Notes: a model not told the origin generated them from the letters alone. Positions 32,245-43,863 are shown, counted from the first letter of the stretch. The stretch is 64,000 bases of DNA from Selaginella moellendorffii (GCF_000143415.4 NW_003314341.1:770394-834393), one strand, 5' to 3'. Translations and numbers: made by a program.

Positions 32245-34265
32245 TCACTCGTCCGCAGCACTGGCGGCACTCAAGTCCACACTCAAGTCCAGGACCTGCG
32301 GAATTTAGATGTGAGATGTTGGCGCCAGAATTATTACAAACCATACCTTTCCGGTTATGCGGGTGTACATGGCAAGAACATCTTGCACTGTAGTCTCAAA
32401 GTGTGTGGTTGGGTCGTAGCTCTGAAAAAAGCCAACGATGGATGATTAGCAACATCCTTTTTCTGGAGAGAAATGGAGCATCACCTTGGAAATAAAGCAG
32501 TTATCCAGTGTCCAGTCATTCACTGGTTCAAACCTGTCGTAAACGTCAATGAACATCTCATCCACAGGCCCAAGAAGACTGAGCCCTGGCTGGAGCTCCT
32601 TTTCGGGCTCTGACGTCTCCACCTCGGTCGACACGAAGGCGATAAACTTGCCCTTTGGAGCAACATTATGCGAATAAGAGCAGCAAAACACGTACCTAGC
32701 AGAAACAATCACTATATCAGGCCACAACATCGCAAAGCTACTACACACTTACATATCAGACCTACGTCCCAGTTGCTTTTGGGGAAGGATAACTTGAACT
32801 GACGAGGAATCGTTCGTGTTTGGGATTGGATGGCTCATGATGCATATGGCCCGGACAACTTTCCCGACCTTCCGAACCTGTCAAGCAAACTTTGTCAGGG
32901 AGAGTGCTGGCACAAACGAATACAAATTCCTCTCTACCTTGTTTCGTGCATAGCTAGGATCGCAGACAACTTTCTTGGTCCTGGCAGTTTCACCTTCGGA
33001 GGTGACGCCTCTAACCTTGCCTTCCTCGTCAAACTCTATCTGCAAAAACAGCACGCGCGATGTAAAAGATACGCAAACGCATGCGACGCGTACCGTGCAG
33101 TCTGGCTTCTGAAGCATGTACGTCCCGCCGTATACGGCACTCAGGCGTGCAAATGCCTGCAGCAGAGTTTACTATCCAAGGACACAGGGAGGAAAAGCCA
33201 ACCTGAGGAAGTTCTCCCAAGCCATAGAGCGGATAAATATAAGGGGAACCGCCTTGAAAGCGAGCCAGAGATTCTGCATACAACTTCGGAAGAAAGCATT
33301 AAGATGACAACCGCAGGAAGAAAAGACATAGTTTGTAGCAGTACCTTAAATCTCTTCACCGTTTCCAGAGCCGGCTCAGATAAGTATCTATCGTCCCGGT
33401 GCAATGCCAGTGAGTGGCCAATAAAATCGATGGTGTTATCGTCAAGTCCAAAGTGCCTACGAAGAATAACAGCATGGTGAATAGACGCACAAAAAAAGTA
33501 ATGAACAAGCCTACGCGAACAACTCCTTGGTCGTTACTCTACTGAGATCCATGCCGTCTTGAGTCCTTGGATCCGCTTCGTTATAGTCCTGCACATAGAT
33601 GAAAAATTTCCGCGCTCTCCTCTTTTCAAAAATGCCCATAAGCGTAGACTTGATAGCCTCTACATCGGTTGCAGGAACTTTGTAGATCTGGAAAAAAGAA
33701 AATGGCCCAAAGGTTTGAATTGAAACTCGACATTTTTGTTTTCGATTACCTTCCCTTTGGTATACACAAAGCTTCCATCTACGGCTTTGAAAGCCAAGTA
33801 CTTGGTCACATCGGTGTGAATGAGAACTCGGACGAGCTGCCCGTTAGCCATCATGAACTGCAAAAAAAAAAAGAAAGAATGCGGGGAGTGAGAGAAATCT
33901 TTAGCGAGTCAAGTGGATCCAAACCTTTGGGATCATATCAACGTTGTAGTCCCTGCTCGGACCGAGCGACGGTGGAGGCTTGTCACTGTTGCGGAATTTT
34001 TGGTAAAGCTGCAAGAGAGCACGATCAACGATCAGAGAGAGAGAGACAGACGCCCTAATGTGACGCACAGACCTGGACAAGATTGAGAGACGCCGATTCT
34101 CCCCCGTAGTAGTCGTTCCTGTCCATGTGTAGCACCTGCGAGAGAGATGTCTTCCAACTCCGATCGAGAAAAACCCACCTTGAGACGATCCACCGACAGC
34201 AGCCCGCTGAGGATGCACTCCTTGAGACCCGTCCCCAGCACAATGACGTCGTACTCCTCATCCAT
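32245..34265 (-). CDS. GDI: Rab GDP dissociation inhibitor
   Basis: Cytosolic factor that extracts prenylated GDP-bound Rab GTPases from membranes and recycles them. Exons on minus: 34265-34179, 34135-34073, 34008-33925, 33857-33750, 33687-33515, 33456-33345, 33283-33203, 33156-33094, 33039-32938, 32877-32753, 32695-32485, 32421-32347, 32295-32245 (444 aa, the usual length). Start [19 protein letters not shown] is the FAD-like fold signature. Also present: [15 protein letters not shown], the Rab-binding [34 protein letters not shown], and [19 protein letters not shown] in domain II. Thirteen exons with short introns throughout. It ends 105 bp from the stop codon of the upstream EGY-like gene (convergent). 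Confidence 0.97.
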
Positions 34266-34384
34266 GGCGCACCAAAACACTCGCGCTAGAGGAGCCGGCC
34301 TCGCAGATCTAAGGCGCACGAAGCTCGCTGTAGGGTTTACTACTAAACGACTCAAAGCATATTCCACCGGGGCGACTGGTATCT

Positions 34385-36853
34385 TTAGGCCGCCGCCAGT
34401 ACGTAAGGCGCGTTATGCATTGGATCGAGTTCCAGAGCCGCGGATCTTGCAATGCGGGCCTCGGCCTGCTGCGCGTTTCGGTTTGCTGCGAGCAAGCAAA
34501 TCCAATCTCGAGCTTCCGGCTCAAAGGGCATGTTGGCGATGAGATCTTGGCCCTGCTCCAAGTGGCCGGCCCTGCCCAGGAGATCCACAAGACAGCCATA
34601 GTGCTGCTTGGCGGGCTTCAAGCCGTGATCCATGAGCATGGAACGGATGTACGATAGTCCGGTTGTGAACTGGCCGCCGTGGCTGCAGCCCAAGAGCATG
34701 GAGGTGAGCACGGCGTCGTCGGGTTTGAGACCCTCGAGAACCATCTCCCGAAAGAGAGCGTCTGCCTCTCTGGAGCGACCGTTGTGTGTGTAGGACGCGA
34801 GGATGGCGCTCCAGGGTGACGACCGTCGGTCCGGCATCCTATCAAACAGGGTGTGCGCGAGCTTCAAACGGGCAGCCTTGCCGAGGCCGATGGTCATGGC
34901 GTTCCACGTCATGAAGTCCCGCTCCGGCATCGCATTGAGCACGAGCATCGACTGCTCCAGCTCGCCAGTCTTTGTATGTGCAACCAGCATCGCGTTCCAC
35001 GACACAAGATTCCACTTGGGCATGGAGTGGAAGATCCCCGTGGCTTCGTCGAGATGCCCATTCTGAGCATACGTCGACAAGAAGGCAGTCCAAGTCACCA
35101 CCGTCTGGAACGGCATCGCATCAAACACGGCACTCACGCAACCAAATTGCCCCGCACGCCCGTACGCCGCCATCATCTCCACGTAGGAATCCACACTGCG
35201 ATCCGGCATCGCATCAAACACCTGCCGCGCATGCAGCAGATGCCCGTTCTGGGCAAGTACGGCGAGGATTATGTTCCACGAATTGAGGTTGTGGTGAGGC
35301 ATTCTCCGGAAAAAGCCGACGGCCTCGCTGCAGGTTCCATGCTGTGCATAGCCCGCAAGCAGTGCGTTCCACGACACAATGTCGCGCTCCTCCATGCAAT
35401 CAAACACGCGCTGTGCCTCCGGCAGGCAGCCATTACGAGCATAGGCCGAGACCAGGGCGTTGAGCGACGCAAGGCTTCGCTCGGGCATGGAGTCAAACAC
35501 GCGCCTCGCCTCGTCCAGTTGCCCGTTCTGGGCATATGCAGCGAGCATGGCATTACAGGCAACCACGTTCCGGAGAGGCATCCCATCGTACAAACACCGG
35601 GCCTCTTCGACATCCCCGTGGTCCGCGTACGCCGTCAGCATGGCCGTCCACGATACAACGTCGCGCTCAGCCATGCGCCCAAACAGCGCCCGCGCCTCGA
35701 AAATATGCCCGGTCTTGGCATATGCTGTCAGCATGACGTTCCAAGAAACGAGGCTCCTTTGCGGCATGACGCTCACGATGGCCTGCGCAGACTCCACGTC
35801 CAGAACTCCCGCGTAAGCTGACAGGAGTGAGTTCCACGACACCAGGTTCCTCTCGGGCATCAAATGAAACAGGCTGGACGCTTGATCTAAATGCCCACTT
35901 CGGGCACTTGCCGCAAGCATTGAGTTCCACGAGACAAGGTCCCTAAAGGGCATGAAGCGATCAAAAACCTCTCGGGCCCTGTCAACATGCCCGCTTCTGG
36001 CGCAGCTGAGGATTGCATTCCAGGTGACCATGTTCTTGGCGGGCATCGCAGCGAGCACCCTGTCCACTTCGTCCCAGTCGCCATGCCTCACCAGCAGCAC
36101 AAGCATTGCATTGCAAGCCACCGTGTTGTGCTCTGGCATCTCCTGGACGAAGATCGCCTTGGCGCCCTCCAGGCCCAGAGACGGGCAGCACAGCAGTGTC
36201 GTCCACGACACAATGTCGCGGGCAGGCATCCGGTTGACGAAGCTGCGGGCTTGCTCCAGATGCCTGGTATTTGCAACTGCGTACAGCATCGTGTTCCACA
36301 CAGCAAGATCATGCTCGGGCATCTTGCAGAAGACTTCCTGTGCTTGCTCGAAGCGGCCGGAGCGGGTGTAGGCGGCAAGGAGGTCTGCCCATGCAAAGAT
36401 GTCACGGTCTGGCATGGAATCAAAGACGCTCTTGGCCTTGTCAACATCCCCAAGCTTGGTATACACTGCCTGGAGTGATTTCCACGAGAAGGCATCTGGA
36501 TGTGGGATCTGAGCAAACACCCGATGCGCTTCCTCGGCACTCCCACAGCGCCCAAACATCTGGACGAGAAGGTTGCACACGTAGGAATCGGCCGAGAGCT
36601 CCGTGGTGGCTGCTGCCAGCTTGAGGAGCTCCCGCGCCTCCGGGAGGACATTGCAGGCTTGGACGAGGCGAATGCAGTCTTGCCTGGTGCTTGCCCTAAC
36701 ACACTCTCGTTTAGGGCGGCGGCAGCTGATGGGCGATGTCCTGGACGATGGATTTCTTTCTTGGATGCCGGAGTCTCCGGCTGCTGCTGATGCTGGTAAG
36801 AGGGAGTTTTGCGAGCGCTGCCTCAAGGCGGCGGTGCTGTGCGTGTGTGGCAT
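34385..36853 (-). CDS. PPR protein of about 20 tandem S-type motifs, C-terminus cut in the E domain
   Basis: Organelle RNA-binding pentatricopeptide repeat protein, intronless (822 aa from the ATG at 36853; a further in-frame ATG lies at 36868). After a cap segment ([20 protein letters not shown]) about 20 repeats of 30-32 residues follow without interruption, each of the form N.MLAAYA..G...EA..VF..MP.R..VSW. All look like S motifs, an arrangement common in lycophyte PPRs. Then come one longer repeat and the start of an E-type domain ([17 protein letters not shown]), ending [16 protein letters not shown] and stop. Normal E domains continue with SNIYA and further motifs, often a DYW domain, so the protein is truncated there. 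Its N-terminal coding region overlaps the DTW gene on the other strand. Confidence 0.9.
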   Translation of the reverse strand: MPHTHSTAALRQRSQNSLLPASAAAGDSGIQERNPSSRTSPISCRRPKRECVRASTRQDCIRLVQACNVLPEARELLKLAAATTELSADSYVCNLLVQMFGRCGSAEEAHRVFAQIPHPDAFSWKSLQAVYTKLGDVDKAKSVFDSMPDRDIFAWADLLAAYTRSGRFEQAQEVFCKMPEHDLAVWNTMLYAVANTRHLEQARSFVNRMPARDIVSWTTLLCCPSLGLEGAKAIFVQEMPEHNTVACNAMLVLLVRHGDWDEVDRVLAAMPAKNMVTWNAILSCARSGHVDRAREVFDRFMPFRDLVSWNSMLAASARSGHLDQASSLFHLMPERNLVSWNSLLSAYAGVLDVESAQAIVSVMPQRSLVSWNVMLTAYAKTGHIFEARALFGRMAERDVVSWTAMLTAYADHGDVEEARCLYDGMPLRNVVACNAMLAAYAQNGQLDEARRVFDSMPERSLASLNALVSAYARNGCLPEAQRVFDCMEERDIVSWNALLAGYAQHGTCSEAVGFFRRMPHHNLNSWNIILAVLAQNGHLLHARQVFDAMPDRSVDSYVEMMAAYGRAGQFGCVSAVFDAMPFQTVVTWTAFLSTYAQNGHLDEATGIFHSMPKWNLVSWNAMLVAHTKTGELEQSMLVLNAMPERDFMTWNAMTIGLGKAARLKLAHTLFDRMPDRRSSPWSAILASYTHNGRSREADALFREMVLEGLKPDDAVLTSMLLGCSHGGQFTTGLSYIRSMLMDHGLKPAKQHYGCLVDLLGRAGHLEQGQDLIANMPFEPEARDWICLLAANRNAQQAEARIARSAALELDPMHNAPYVLAAA

Positions 36854-37622
36854 GATCGGGGAGCCCATCCACAACAGGATCCGTGTCACCGTGCTCCAAA
36901 ATCCCGAGGAGAAGGAGCACCACTTGGGCTCTGTCCGGGTTGCAATGCTGGGCCTCAAGAACATTGAGGTGATCGTTGTTCCGCAGATCAACACGGGCAC
37001 TTCTTATCGGGTGCGTCCCAAGGTAGCGGGCTCCAACCGTTGCATGCGTAATGGCAGTCCCGCTGAACAGGACGAGCTTGTCGTCTGTCAGCAGCACGAC
37101 AGGACCCAACACGACTGCTGGTTCTACGGCTGTGCTACCATGGATCCATATCTCCCACGGACAGCACCCTCCTGGATCAACCTCTCGCCAAACGCAGCTC
37201 TCATCTTCCCCAGCGACAGGGCCCAGGACTTGCACGCAATGTTTCCGGGCGTTAAGTTTGGCCATCGATCGGGTGTAGATGGAGGGGAGCAAGGCAAGGA
37301 AAGTGGCGAAGCATGCCGAGCTCCCGATCAGATAATTGTCATAGATGGTACGTGGTCCAAGGCCAGGCGGCTTTACATGGAGAACCCGTGGCTGTTCCAG
37401 CTGCCGCAGTACAAGTTGCCCGCCAGTTTCAAGAGCATGTACGAGTTCGTGAGGCCCGAGCCCCGGCCTGGCTGCATGTCAACTCTCGAGGGAATCGTCT
37501 ATGCACTCAAGGTCTTTGAGCCAGAGGCAACGGCGCTGGAGTCGCTGCTAGACGTTTTTGAGGCCATGATCCAGAAGCAGCGGGAGTACATGCTAATGAA
37601 AACTCACAAACATGGGGAATAG
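36729..37622 (+). CDS. DTW-domain tRNA aminocarboxypropyltransferase-like protein
   Basis: DTW-domain proteins (bacterial TapT, animal DTWD1/2) add an aminocarboxypropyl group from SAM to uridine in tRNA. Single exon, 297 aa from ATG 36729; ATG 36765 is also possible. Conserved features: a Cys cluster near the start ([14 protein letters not shown], presumed zinc site), VLQNPEEKEHHLGS, SWINLSPNAALIFPSD, and the signature VIDGTWSKARRLYMENPWL, where D-x-T-W is the family motif. Then LPASFKSMYEFVRPEP and a C-terminal helix. Starts head to head with the PPR gene so that 125 bp of the two proposed coding regions overlap antisense. The retroelement LTR begins 61 bp after the stop. Confidence 0.9.
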   Translation: MGDVLDDGFLSWMPESPAAADAGKREFCERCLKAAVLCVCGMIGEPIHNRIRVTVLQNPEEKEHHLGSVRVAMLGLKNIEVIVVPQINTGTSYRVRPKVAGSNRCMRNGSPAEQDELVVCQQHDRTQHDCWFYGCATMDPYLPRTAPSWINLSPNAALIFPSDRAQDLHAMFPGVKFGHRSGVDGGEQGKESGEACRAPDQIIVIDGTWSKARRLYMENPWLFQLPQYKLPASFKSMYEFVRPEPRPGCMSTLEGIVYALKVFEPEATALESLLDVFEAMIQKQREYMLMKTHKHGE

Positions 37623-38399
37623 CAAACACTCTTTGATATACAAACTCTTTACAGTGTATACACTCAATTTTGGATTTGATTGTTGTAGCGGCCAATAACA
37701 AGCCTGTATAACAAAGTGAGGCAGAACATGTGGAGGGATGACTTGGCAAGGGGATCTGAGGGAGGGGTTTGTTACAGAGGATCGGGCGGCGGATCAACAG
37801 AGACTTCTTGGGATGCAGCAGGGCAGTGATAAAGGAGGTGGTGGGAGCTAGGGCAAGGGGGAGGATTGGCTTGATGACGAGCAAGGGCGATCAACAGTAA
37901 GGGCTTTGACCTGGTGTGGACTCCAGTAAGCCTTGCCCGGGCTTACGCCCATTTTATGGTGGAGATGAGGGGCACCTCATCACATCTGGGCTAGGCATAC
38001 TGGAGTCTATATGAATTTTCCTTTTCAATTCCATTTCTGGCATGACTAAAATTTTGAGCATGAGGGCTTGTGCAGTAGCGTGGAGGACACGTATGGCCAA
38101 AAGGACTTTCCTGGCTAGGACAGCCAGTGTGACCAAGAGGTTTGGTCATAAGGCATGGCATCCAAAGGTTGGAGCTGCCATACATCCAGCTAGGGGCTGA
38201 GGAATGAGCTGAGCCGGGGAGGCCAGTGGTGGGGGGATCTTGGTGATCTACTCGTGGTGCTAGTGACGTGCTTGGGCCATGGCACCTTTCTCGTCTGGCA
38301 TGAACTGGAAGCATGGCATCTCCGCTGTCACGAGGACGGGCATCTGGCTATGAAGGGGACTCGGATGCTCCACTCCGCTCAGGGAAAGGGAGGATGCGT

Positions 38400-38946
38400 C
38401 TGACCGGCTGTTCGAGGAACCACGAGTGGAGGCGAGCACTGAGAGGCTGCTGGAGAATGCTGACGTTGCACTCTTGAAGGACCCCCAGGTCACATGGCAA
38501 TTAGCAGTAGCAGGAAATGCTACAATGAGAAAGGAGCTTTTCTGCCTAGAAGTTTCATCATTGGCTCACGTCAAGTATCCTATATACAAAATGGGAGAAG
38601 ACTTTGAGCTCTATCTGGAGATTTTCAAGTGTGCAGCACATAACAACAAAGTGGCAGGGAGAGAGATTATACATGGCTCTGGAAGGGGAAGCACAACAAT
38701 TTTTTATGGCCCATCTGAGTGGAGTTGAAGAGGAATCTTGGGAGGAGGCAATTCAACGTGGCCACTACCGCCTGCTGAACGTGCCTTCCTCACGATGAGG
38801 GATCGCAAATTCAAGAGAGGTGAGTCTGTGCAACAGTATTGGGCAGCATTGATTCGGGTAGCTAGGATGCTAAACAGTGACACAGCAACAGCTGAGGGCA
38901 TGGCAAAGCAAACGTTCTATATCAAAAATGAGGTAGGAGACCATTA
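38400..38946 (+). pseudogene. gag-like remnant of element A
   Basis: Frameshifted coding remains: MGEDFELYLEIFKCAA, then in another frame IHMALEGEAQQFFMAHLSGV, EESWEEAI, and RKFKRGESVQQYWAALIRV, the look of an LTR-retrotransposon capsid. It ends abruptly near 38946 where the minus-strand element B sequence begins. Confidence 0.7.
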
Positions 38947-38989
38947 AGACTACAAGGGGTAACGCGTGGAAGCGTCTCCATTTTATCGG

Positions 38990-41201
38990 TAGTTTAAGCG
39001 TGGTAGTTAATACACATTTGCATTGAACCGTCCTTCATCTTCACAAGCAAGACCGGAGCACCAAATGGAGACTTACTTGGCTGAATAAATCCAAAGTCAA
39101 GTAACTCCTTGACTTGTCGTTGAACTTCTTGCTCCTCTGCATAACTTAACCGAAATAGATGTCGGTAAATTGGTCGCGTCCCCGGCTCTAATGTAATCTC
39201 ATGCTCCACACCTCGTAACGGAGGCAATCCATGAGGAAGTTCAAATGGAAAAACATCAGAAAACTCATCCAGTACATCCCGTATTGCTACTTTTTCCCCA
39301 CACGTGCCTTGGTCCCCCAAGTCACAAACAAACAACAAGTAACTCGAAAGTGTTTTTCCATTATGACAAGCCTGCTTCAAAGATGTAGCAGAGAGCATAA
39401 CAACTGGTGGTTGAACGCCCTCGCCAAACCACACATCTTTAATGCCACCATACTCCAACGAAATATACTTAATACTCCACTTTATCTCTGGATCCACCTT
39501 CACCAACCATGACATCTCGAAAATGAGATCCACACGATGGATATCCGCGAGATTAAGTGTGGTTTTGCCAACCAACACTTCCAGCCCCTCGACATAAGCA
39601 TCAAAATGTTGAGTAGAGGTAGCTGCACCTTCCACTGTGTATGGAAGAACGCCGCGTGTGACCAGGCCATGCTCCACAACAAACTTTGCCAAAACAAAGT
39701 TGTCATCGCTCCCACTATCCAGTAAAATCCGCACTAGATCGCCACGGAACACACCCTCCAGCATTAAAGCTAATTCACGCGTATCCTCGAGTTCCATCTT
39801 GTTCCACACACAGTTGAGCTAACGAGCAACGATCGAAAGTCGCTTCCTCCAACCGGAATGGTTGTTCTCCTCATCCTCACGCTGCAAAGTTTGCAACTTT
39901 TTAGTATCTGACTTACCGTGAAAAGAAGATTGGCCATTCTTCTTGTCCTGTTGCTTGTTCTTCAATTGCGGACAATCAGCCTTGTAGTGTCCAAGTTCTC
40001 CGCAATGATGACAACCCTGTCTATAATTCTTCACAAAGAACTTCTGCTTCTTGGACCCCTTTGCATCCGAAGTAGTCACCACCGACTTCAACTTGTGATG
40101 CTTGTTCCCATCCTTGTGTCCACGGCGATCATCACGACAATTCTCGATAGGACTCCGGGAACACTTGTGAGACTTGTGCTTGTCATTGTCAAGTTGATGA
40201 GCTGCATCAAAGAGCTCCTCCAAACTCTTTGTAGGCTGAGAATGACGCAAGTGTTGCCGCATGCTCTCACTATGTAGGCCATCAATGAAGTAGGACTTGT
40301 TCTGATCTGGATCCTTGGTTAGAACACGACTAATCAAGCGAGTAAGCTTCTCAATATAGTCCCCAAGTGTCATTTTCCCTTGCTGGAAATGTCGAAGTCT
40401 GTACAAGCATTCTCCACATCATAATGAGGGGCAAAATGTAAACGAAAAGCAGCCTCAAACTCATCCATGGTAGACACTGGTGGTTTTTTATCTACAACAC
40501 GGGACTCCTCAAGCCAATTCCACCATTGAAGACCCGCATCACGCAAAACCATCAGAATAGCCACTAAAGCCTCTACATCCGGAGTTCCCCTAGTAGTCAA
40601 GAACTTCTTCACTTTGGCTAGCCAAGCGAGACACTCGTCCACACCACTATCACCGGAAAAAGTTGGAATCTTGAGTTGATCTACCAAAGAAGGCTTACTT
40701 GGAGTGCAGCCTCGAGCACCTCAACACGCCCACGCATGGTATCCATCATGCCATGCATCTCATTTTGCATCTCTTGCTGATTTTGATTAAGGGCTCGTAG
40801 CTCATAAACCACATCTTGAATGGTCCAAATCTTCGCAATTTCGTCGGCACCATCGTCGGCACCACCATCAACAATAGGATTCCAACGTTCAGCTTGGTCG
40901 GCCATTGCAACCAACTCCTCTGATACCAATGTTATGATCCGGTGCAAAAAAGACAAAGATTTAGTTGCCCTAGACTATGTTACGCCACCTCTTGAGGTTC
41001 CTCACCACCCAAAATGGGGTGGTTTAGGGTTTACCGAGCTACCTCAAAAGCTCCACTGCACCGCCACTCTTCTATGAGCCCTAGGGTAGGTTAGTCCTTT
41101 ACCCTAACATGCATTAATATACACTTGAGCCTCCCTTTGACTGATGTTGACCACGTGGTGCCATTATTTTATTTTATTTTATTAAATTTTATTTTAGGAC
41201 A
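38990..41201 (-). mobile_element. Ty3/gypsy-like retrotransposon B (minus strand), 3' part missing
   Basis: 5' LTR at 41201-40930 (minus: TGTCCTAAAA ... GGATCATAACA), followed after one base by a primer binding site TGGTATCAGAGG (40928-40917, minus), complementary to initiator tRNA-Met. Then gag (40906-40370), a CCHC zinc knuckle (CHHCGELGHYKADC), a protease (LLDSGSDDNFV) and the N-terminal part of reverse transcriptase (LPPLRGVEHEITLEPG ... SPFGAPVLLVKMKDGS). The order gag-PR-RT is gypsy-type. RT, RNase H, integrase and the 3' LTR beyond about 38990 are absent. The LTR ends 2 bp from the right LTR of element A. Confidence 0.88.
38994..40906 (-). pseudogene. gag-protease-RT remnant of element B
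   Basis: Three to four open segments in shifting frames on minus: 40906-40681 (N-terminal gag with Gln/Met-rich helix), 40687-40370 (LKIPTFSGDSGVDECLAWL, capsid), 40406-39819 (capsid end, Lys/His-rich linker, CCHC knuckle) and 39809-38994 (protease with DSGS active site, linker, RT start to CINYHA). At least two frame changes and the loss of the 3' part make it non-functional. Confidence 0.85.
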
Positions 41202-41670
41202 GCTGTAGTGGCCGAGCCCGTATAACAAAGTGAGGAGAACACGTGGAGGGATGACTTGGCAAGGAGATCTGATGTGGCAGGGAGGGGTTTGTTATAGAGG
41301 ATCGGGCGGCGGATCAACAGAGACTTCTTGGGATCCAGCAGAGCAGCGATAAAGGAGGTGGCGGGAGCTAGGGCAAGGGGGAGGATTGGCTTGGGAATGG
41401 CGTGACGAGCAAGGGCGATCAACAGTAAGGGCTTTGACCTGGTGTGGACTCCAGTAAGCCTCACCCGGGCTTACGCCCATTTTAGAACCGCTACATCGTA
41501 TCAAGAGAGAGATTTGCTACTTCTTTTAATTATTTAACCACATATTTTATAAATACTCGCAGGATGAGAAGAAAAAAAAAAAAAAACAAACTGTGCAAGC
41601 CTGCACAGGATGCGAGTGCATACACTGATTCCTGGAGAGTGGTGGTGAGTACTTGTTACACTACACCACC

Positions 41671-43647
41671 TCAAGCATCGAACGCGAAGGCAGTGGAAAG
41701 CGTAAGCAGATGATAATCCAGTGTCCGCAAGTTCACCTGGCAATCATCGATGTTGGAAGCCAACAAACAAACGGTCTGAACAAGTTACCATCACGGCAGT
41801 TCCCGAATCACAAAAGCGCGGAATCGAAATAGCTCTCACCAACTTCCCTTCAACTAAGAAGCAGTCGGCGGTAAGAAACAGGCGGTGAAGGGCTAAGCAA
41901 ATATACATACCAGTAACTAAGCGAGTCATAAAGCTCTTCTGATTTCCACAGAAGTAAACATGCGGACATGTGTCCAGAACGAACGGATCCTTATCCGTGT
42001 ATGGAAAACAGCCTGCTCGCAGCACAAAGTGAGCGACATTACTTGCGTGAAATAGCATACCCAGTGTATCAGGAGCTGAAGGCGCAATATGTCTCCAGCG
42101 CAGAGTTCTTTCCATAAGTTCGATGACATCTTTGGCTTCCGAGTACTTTTCAAGATCATCGACATTTTGTCCAGACGTGCCGAGAAACCTGCACAGAACT
42201 AGTTGATTCCTGAAACAGTAATATCAAACAGAGAATACTTACTCTATACCGTCCAGTTCAAATCGATGAGGATTTGTCGCAGATAAAAAGGTACTGTAAG
42301 CAGACGCTCCAGGAAAGAGACACTTATGCAAGGGCTGAAATAGCGTCTTAATTCTGGTGGTAATATCAGCAAGCATTTCATACCTGCTGGGGTAAAGTAA
42401 AGTTTGCAGGATCATTTGCGCCGGGCATAATATCAACTGGCATTGCTGCTGCTATCTGTTACAGGCCCAATGTAAGTAGCAAATGCGTGCGCACGGACTT
42501 ACTTGAGCTAGCACAATGTCAAGCTCCTTCACTGGTTCAGTCAACCTCGCTTGGTCCTTGGCGGAAATAGCCTGCAAATGCTAAGAGCATACAGGATGTT
42601 TTTGGAAGACAAACCTGCCCGGCGAGCAAGTTATATTGCACATCAAGAGAATTTCCCGCAACTATCAGACGAACGACCTGAGCGCTCAACATTTGCTCCT
42701 AGACAATAAAGGTCATGATATAATATTCCTGTGTCTGATTACCTGTTCATCGCCCAAATGCCCGGTAAGGTGATCAACCAAGAGCTGTATTTGCAAAGGG
42801 TTACAATGATCACTACCAATCCTCAAGCCAGAAACGAGGGCGACATACTTGTCCTCTGAGAAAAGACGGGCTCAGACGCGAAACTTCAAGTAGGGGCAGG
42901 CTGGCTTGCCTGTGATGGAAGGCAATGGTGACTGAGGTGGTAAACCGGGCTCAATTATTTGTCGTACAAAGAAGTCGCCGTCCTTTCCTCCCTGTCCCCA
43001 AGCAGCAATAACAATGCCTGCAACGACAAACGAGAGTCCTTTCGAACACTTGGTCGTACACAAGATACATACCGGTAACATAATTCGAGGGCACAATCAT
43101 GCTGCCGACGAGCTTCACGCGACCACTCGCATCTTCTAGCACCAAATAATCCTCTGAATGCATGAAACTAGAAGCTGTTGCGAGAGGTTTTGTGCGCTGC
43201 AGGAGAAAAGCAAAGTCACACAAAAACACACAGACAAGCGTAGCTACCTCTTTTGCATATTCGTCCAGAATGGATGGCTTGAGCTTCATCTGCTTGTAGA
43301 CTGTTCCAATAACAACGCAGCGCTTTCCATCTTTCAGTCCCAAGATCGGAGAAACTACAAAGCAGAAGAAAGTGATGCCGACCAGAGAAGAAAATGATTC
43401 TCTCACCTGGAACACGAGGAAGGCTGGATTGAACGATCGAGCCGAGAACTTCACGAAATTTGTGAAGCCGGCAGTAATAGAGGTGGCTGTACTGCTGGCC
43501 CTTGTACCGCTGGTCGCGGCGCTCAAAATCTTCATCCTGGACAGCTCAGTAGCTAAGAATGCCGCACCTTTTCTCGTGAACCCGATCACTCACCTTCGGA
43601 GAGTATCGCGCCTCCTTCCTCGCCAGTGGCGGGGAGTCCACCTCCAT
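41671..43647 (-). CDS. POLD2: DNA polymerase delta small subunit
   Basis: Regulatory B-subunit of replicative polymerase delta; bridges the catalytic subunit and POLD3 and links to PCNA-dependent synthesis. Exons on minus: 43647-43594, 43536-43407, 43354-43248, 43196-43073, 43017-42910, 42855-42743, 42698-42615, 42571-42503, 42455-42384, 42334-42243, 42188-42061, 42012-41911, 41847-41789, 41736-41671 (435 aa). N-terminal OB-fold region: VSPILGLKDGKRCVVIGTVY, MKLKPSILDEYAKE, YLVLEDASGRVKLVG. Inactive phosphodiesterase-like domain: KYVALVSGLRIGS, PVDIMPGANDPANFTLPQQ, PLHKCLFPGASAYSTF, FLGTSGQNVDD, CPHVYFCGNQ. Intron 5 (42856-42909) has a GC donor (CAG|GCAAGC). Head to head with ATAD5, 216 bp apart. 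Confidence 0.96.
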
Positions 43648-43863
43648 CGCCAACAAGAACCCACCCTAAAATCAACTAGCCGTTTGAAAAACCATAGCAT
43701 TTACAGGGTAGTACGATCAAAATCATTGCTCGGTTAATTGATATTGATCGTTTGCTGCCAAGGAAATTCCTGAGAAGGTGACGGTGTCGACCTTGCTCGG
43801 ATGGCCAAATTTTTGGCGCCAAATTTTGGAATGTGCCCTAGCTCGACGAGGAGAAAGGAAGCT
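43648..43863. promoter_or_regulatory. shared POLD2-ATAD5 promoter with palindromic E2F-type site
   Basis: 216 bp between the two start codons. At 43812-43823 stands a perfect 12-bp palindrome, TTTGGCGCCAAA, which contains the E2F consensus (TTTSGCGC-type) on both strands. E2F/DP factors drive S-phase transcription of replication genes in plants. Its place is 165 bp from the POLD2 ATG and 40 bp from the ATAD5 ATG. An in-frame upstream ATG at 43801 would place the site inside the ATAD5 coding region, so the exact start matters. Confidence 0.75.

Larger units (their letters stand above)
37684..41495. mobile_element. LTR retrotransposon A (outer), decayed, interrupted by element B
   Basis: Two direct copies of one LTR bound the region: left 37684-37955 (TGTAGCGGCC..., 3' tip missing) and right 41204-41495 (TGTAGTGGCC...CCGCTACA). 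They share long identical stretches (GGATCGGGCGGCGGATCAAC, GTAAGGGCTTTGACCTGGTG) with scattered substitutions and small indels. The terminal inverted tips TGTAGCGG/CCGCTACA are typical. Inside remain only a gag-like fragment on + (38420-38946) and the intruding minus-strand element B. No target-site duplication was recognised. Confidence 0.85.

Noticed and set aside
36854-37000. Start of the PPR protein at the first ATG of the open frame (37000)
   Set aside because: Residues before MPHTHS are antisense to the conserved DTW core and show no PPR or targeting character; the nearer ATGs at 36853 or 36868 are preferred.
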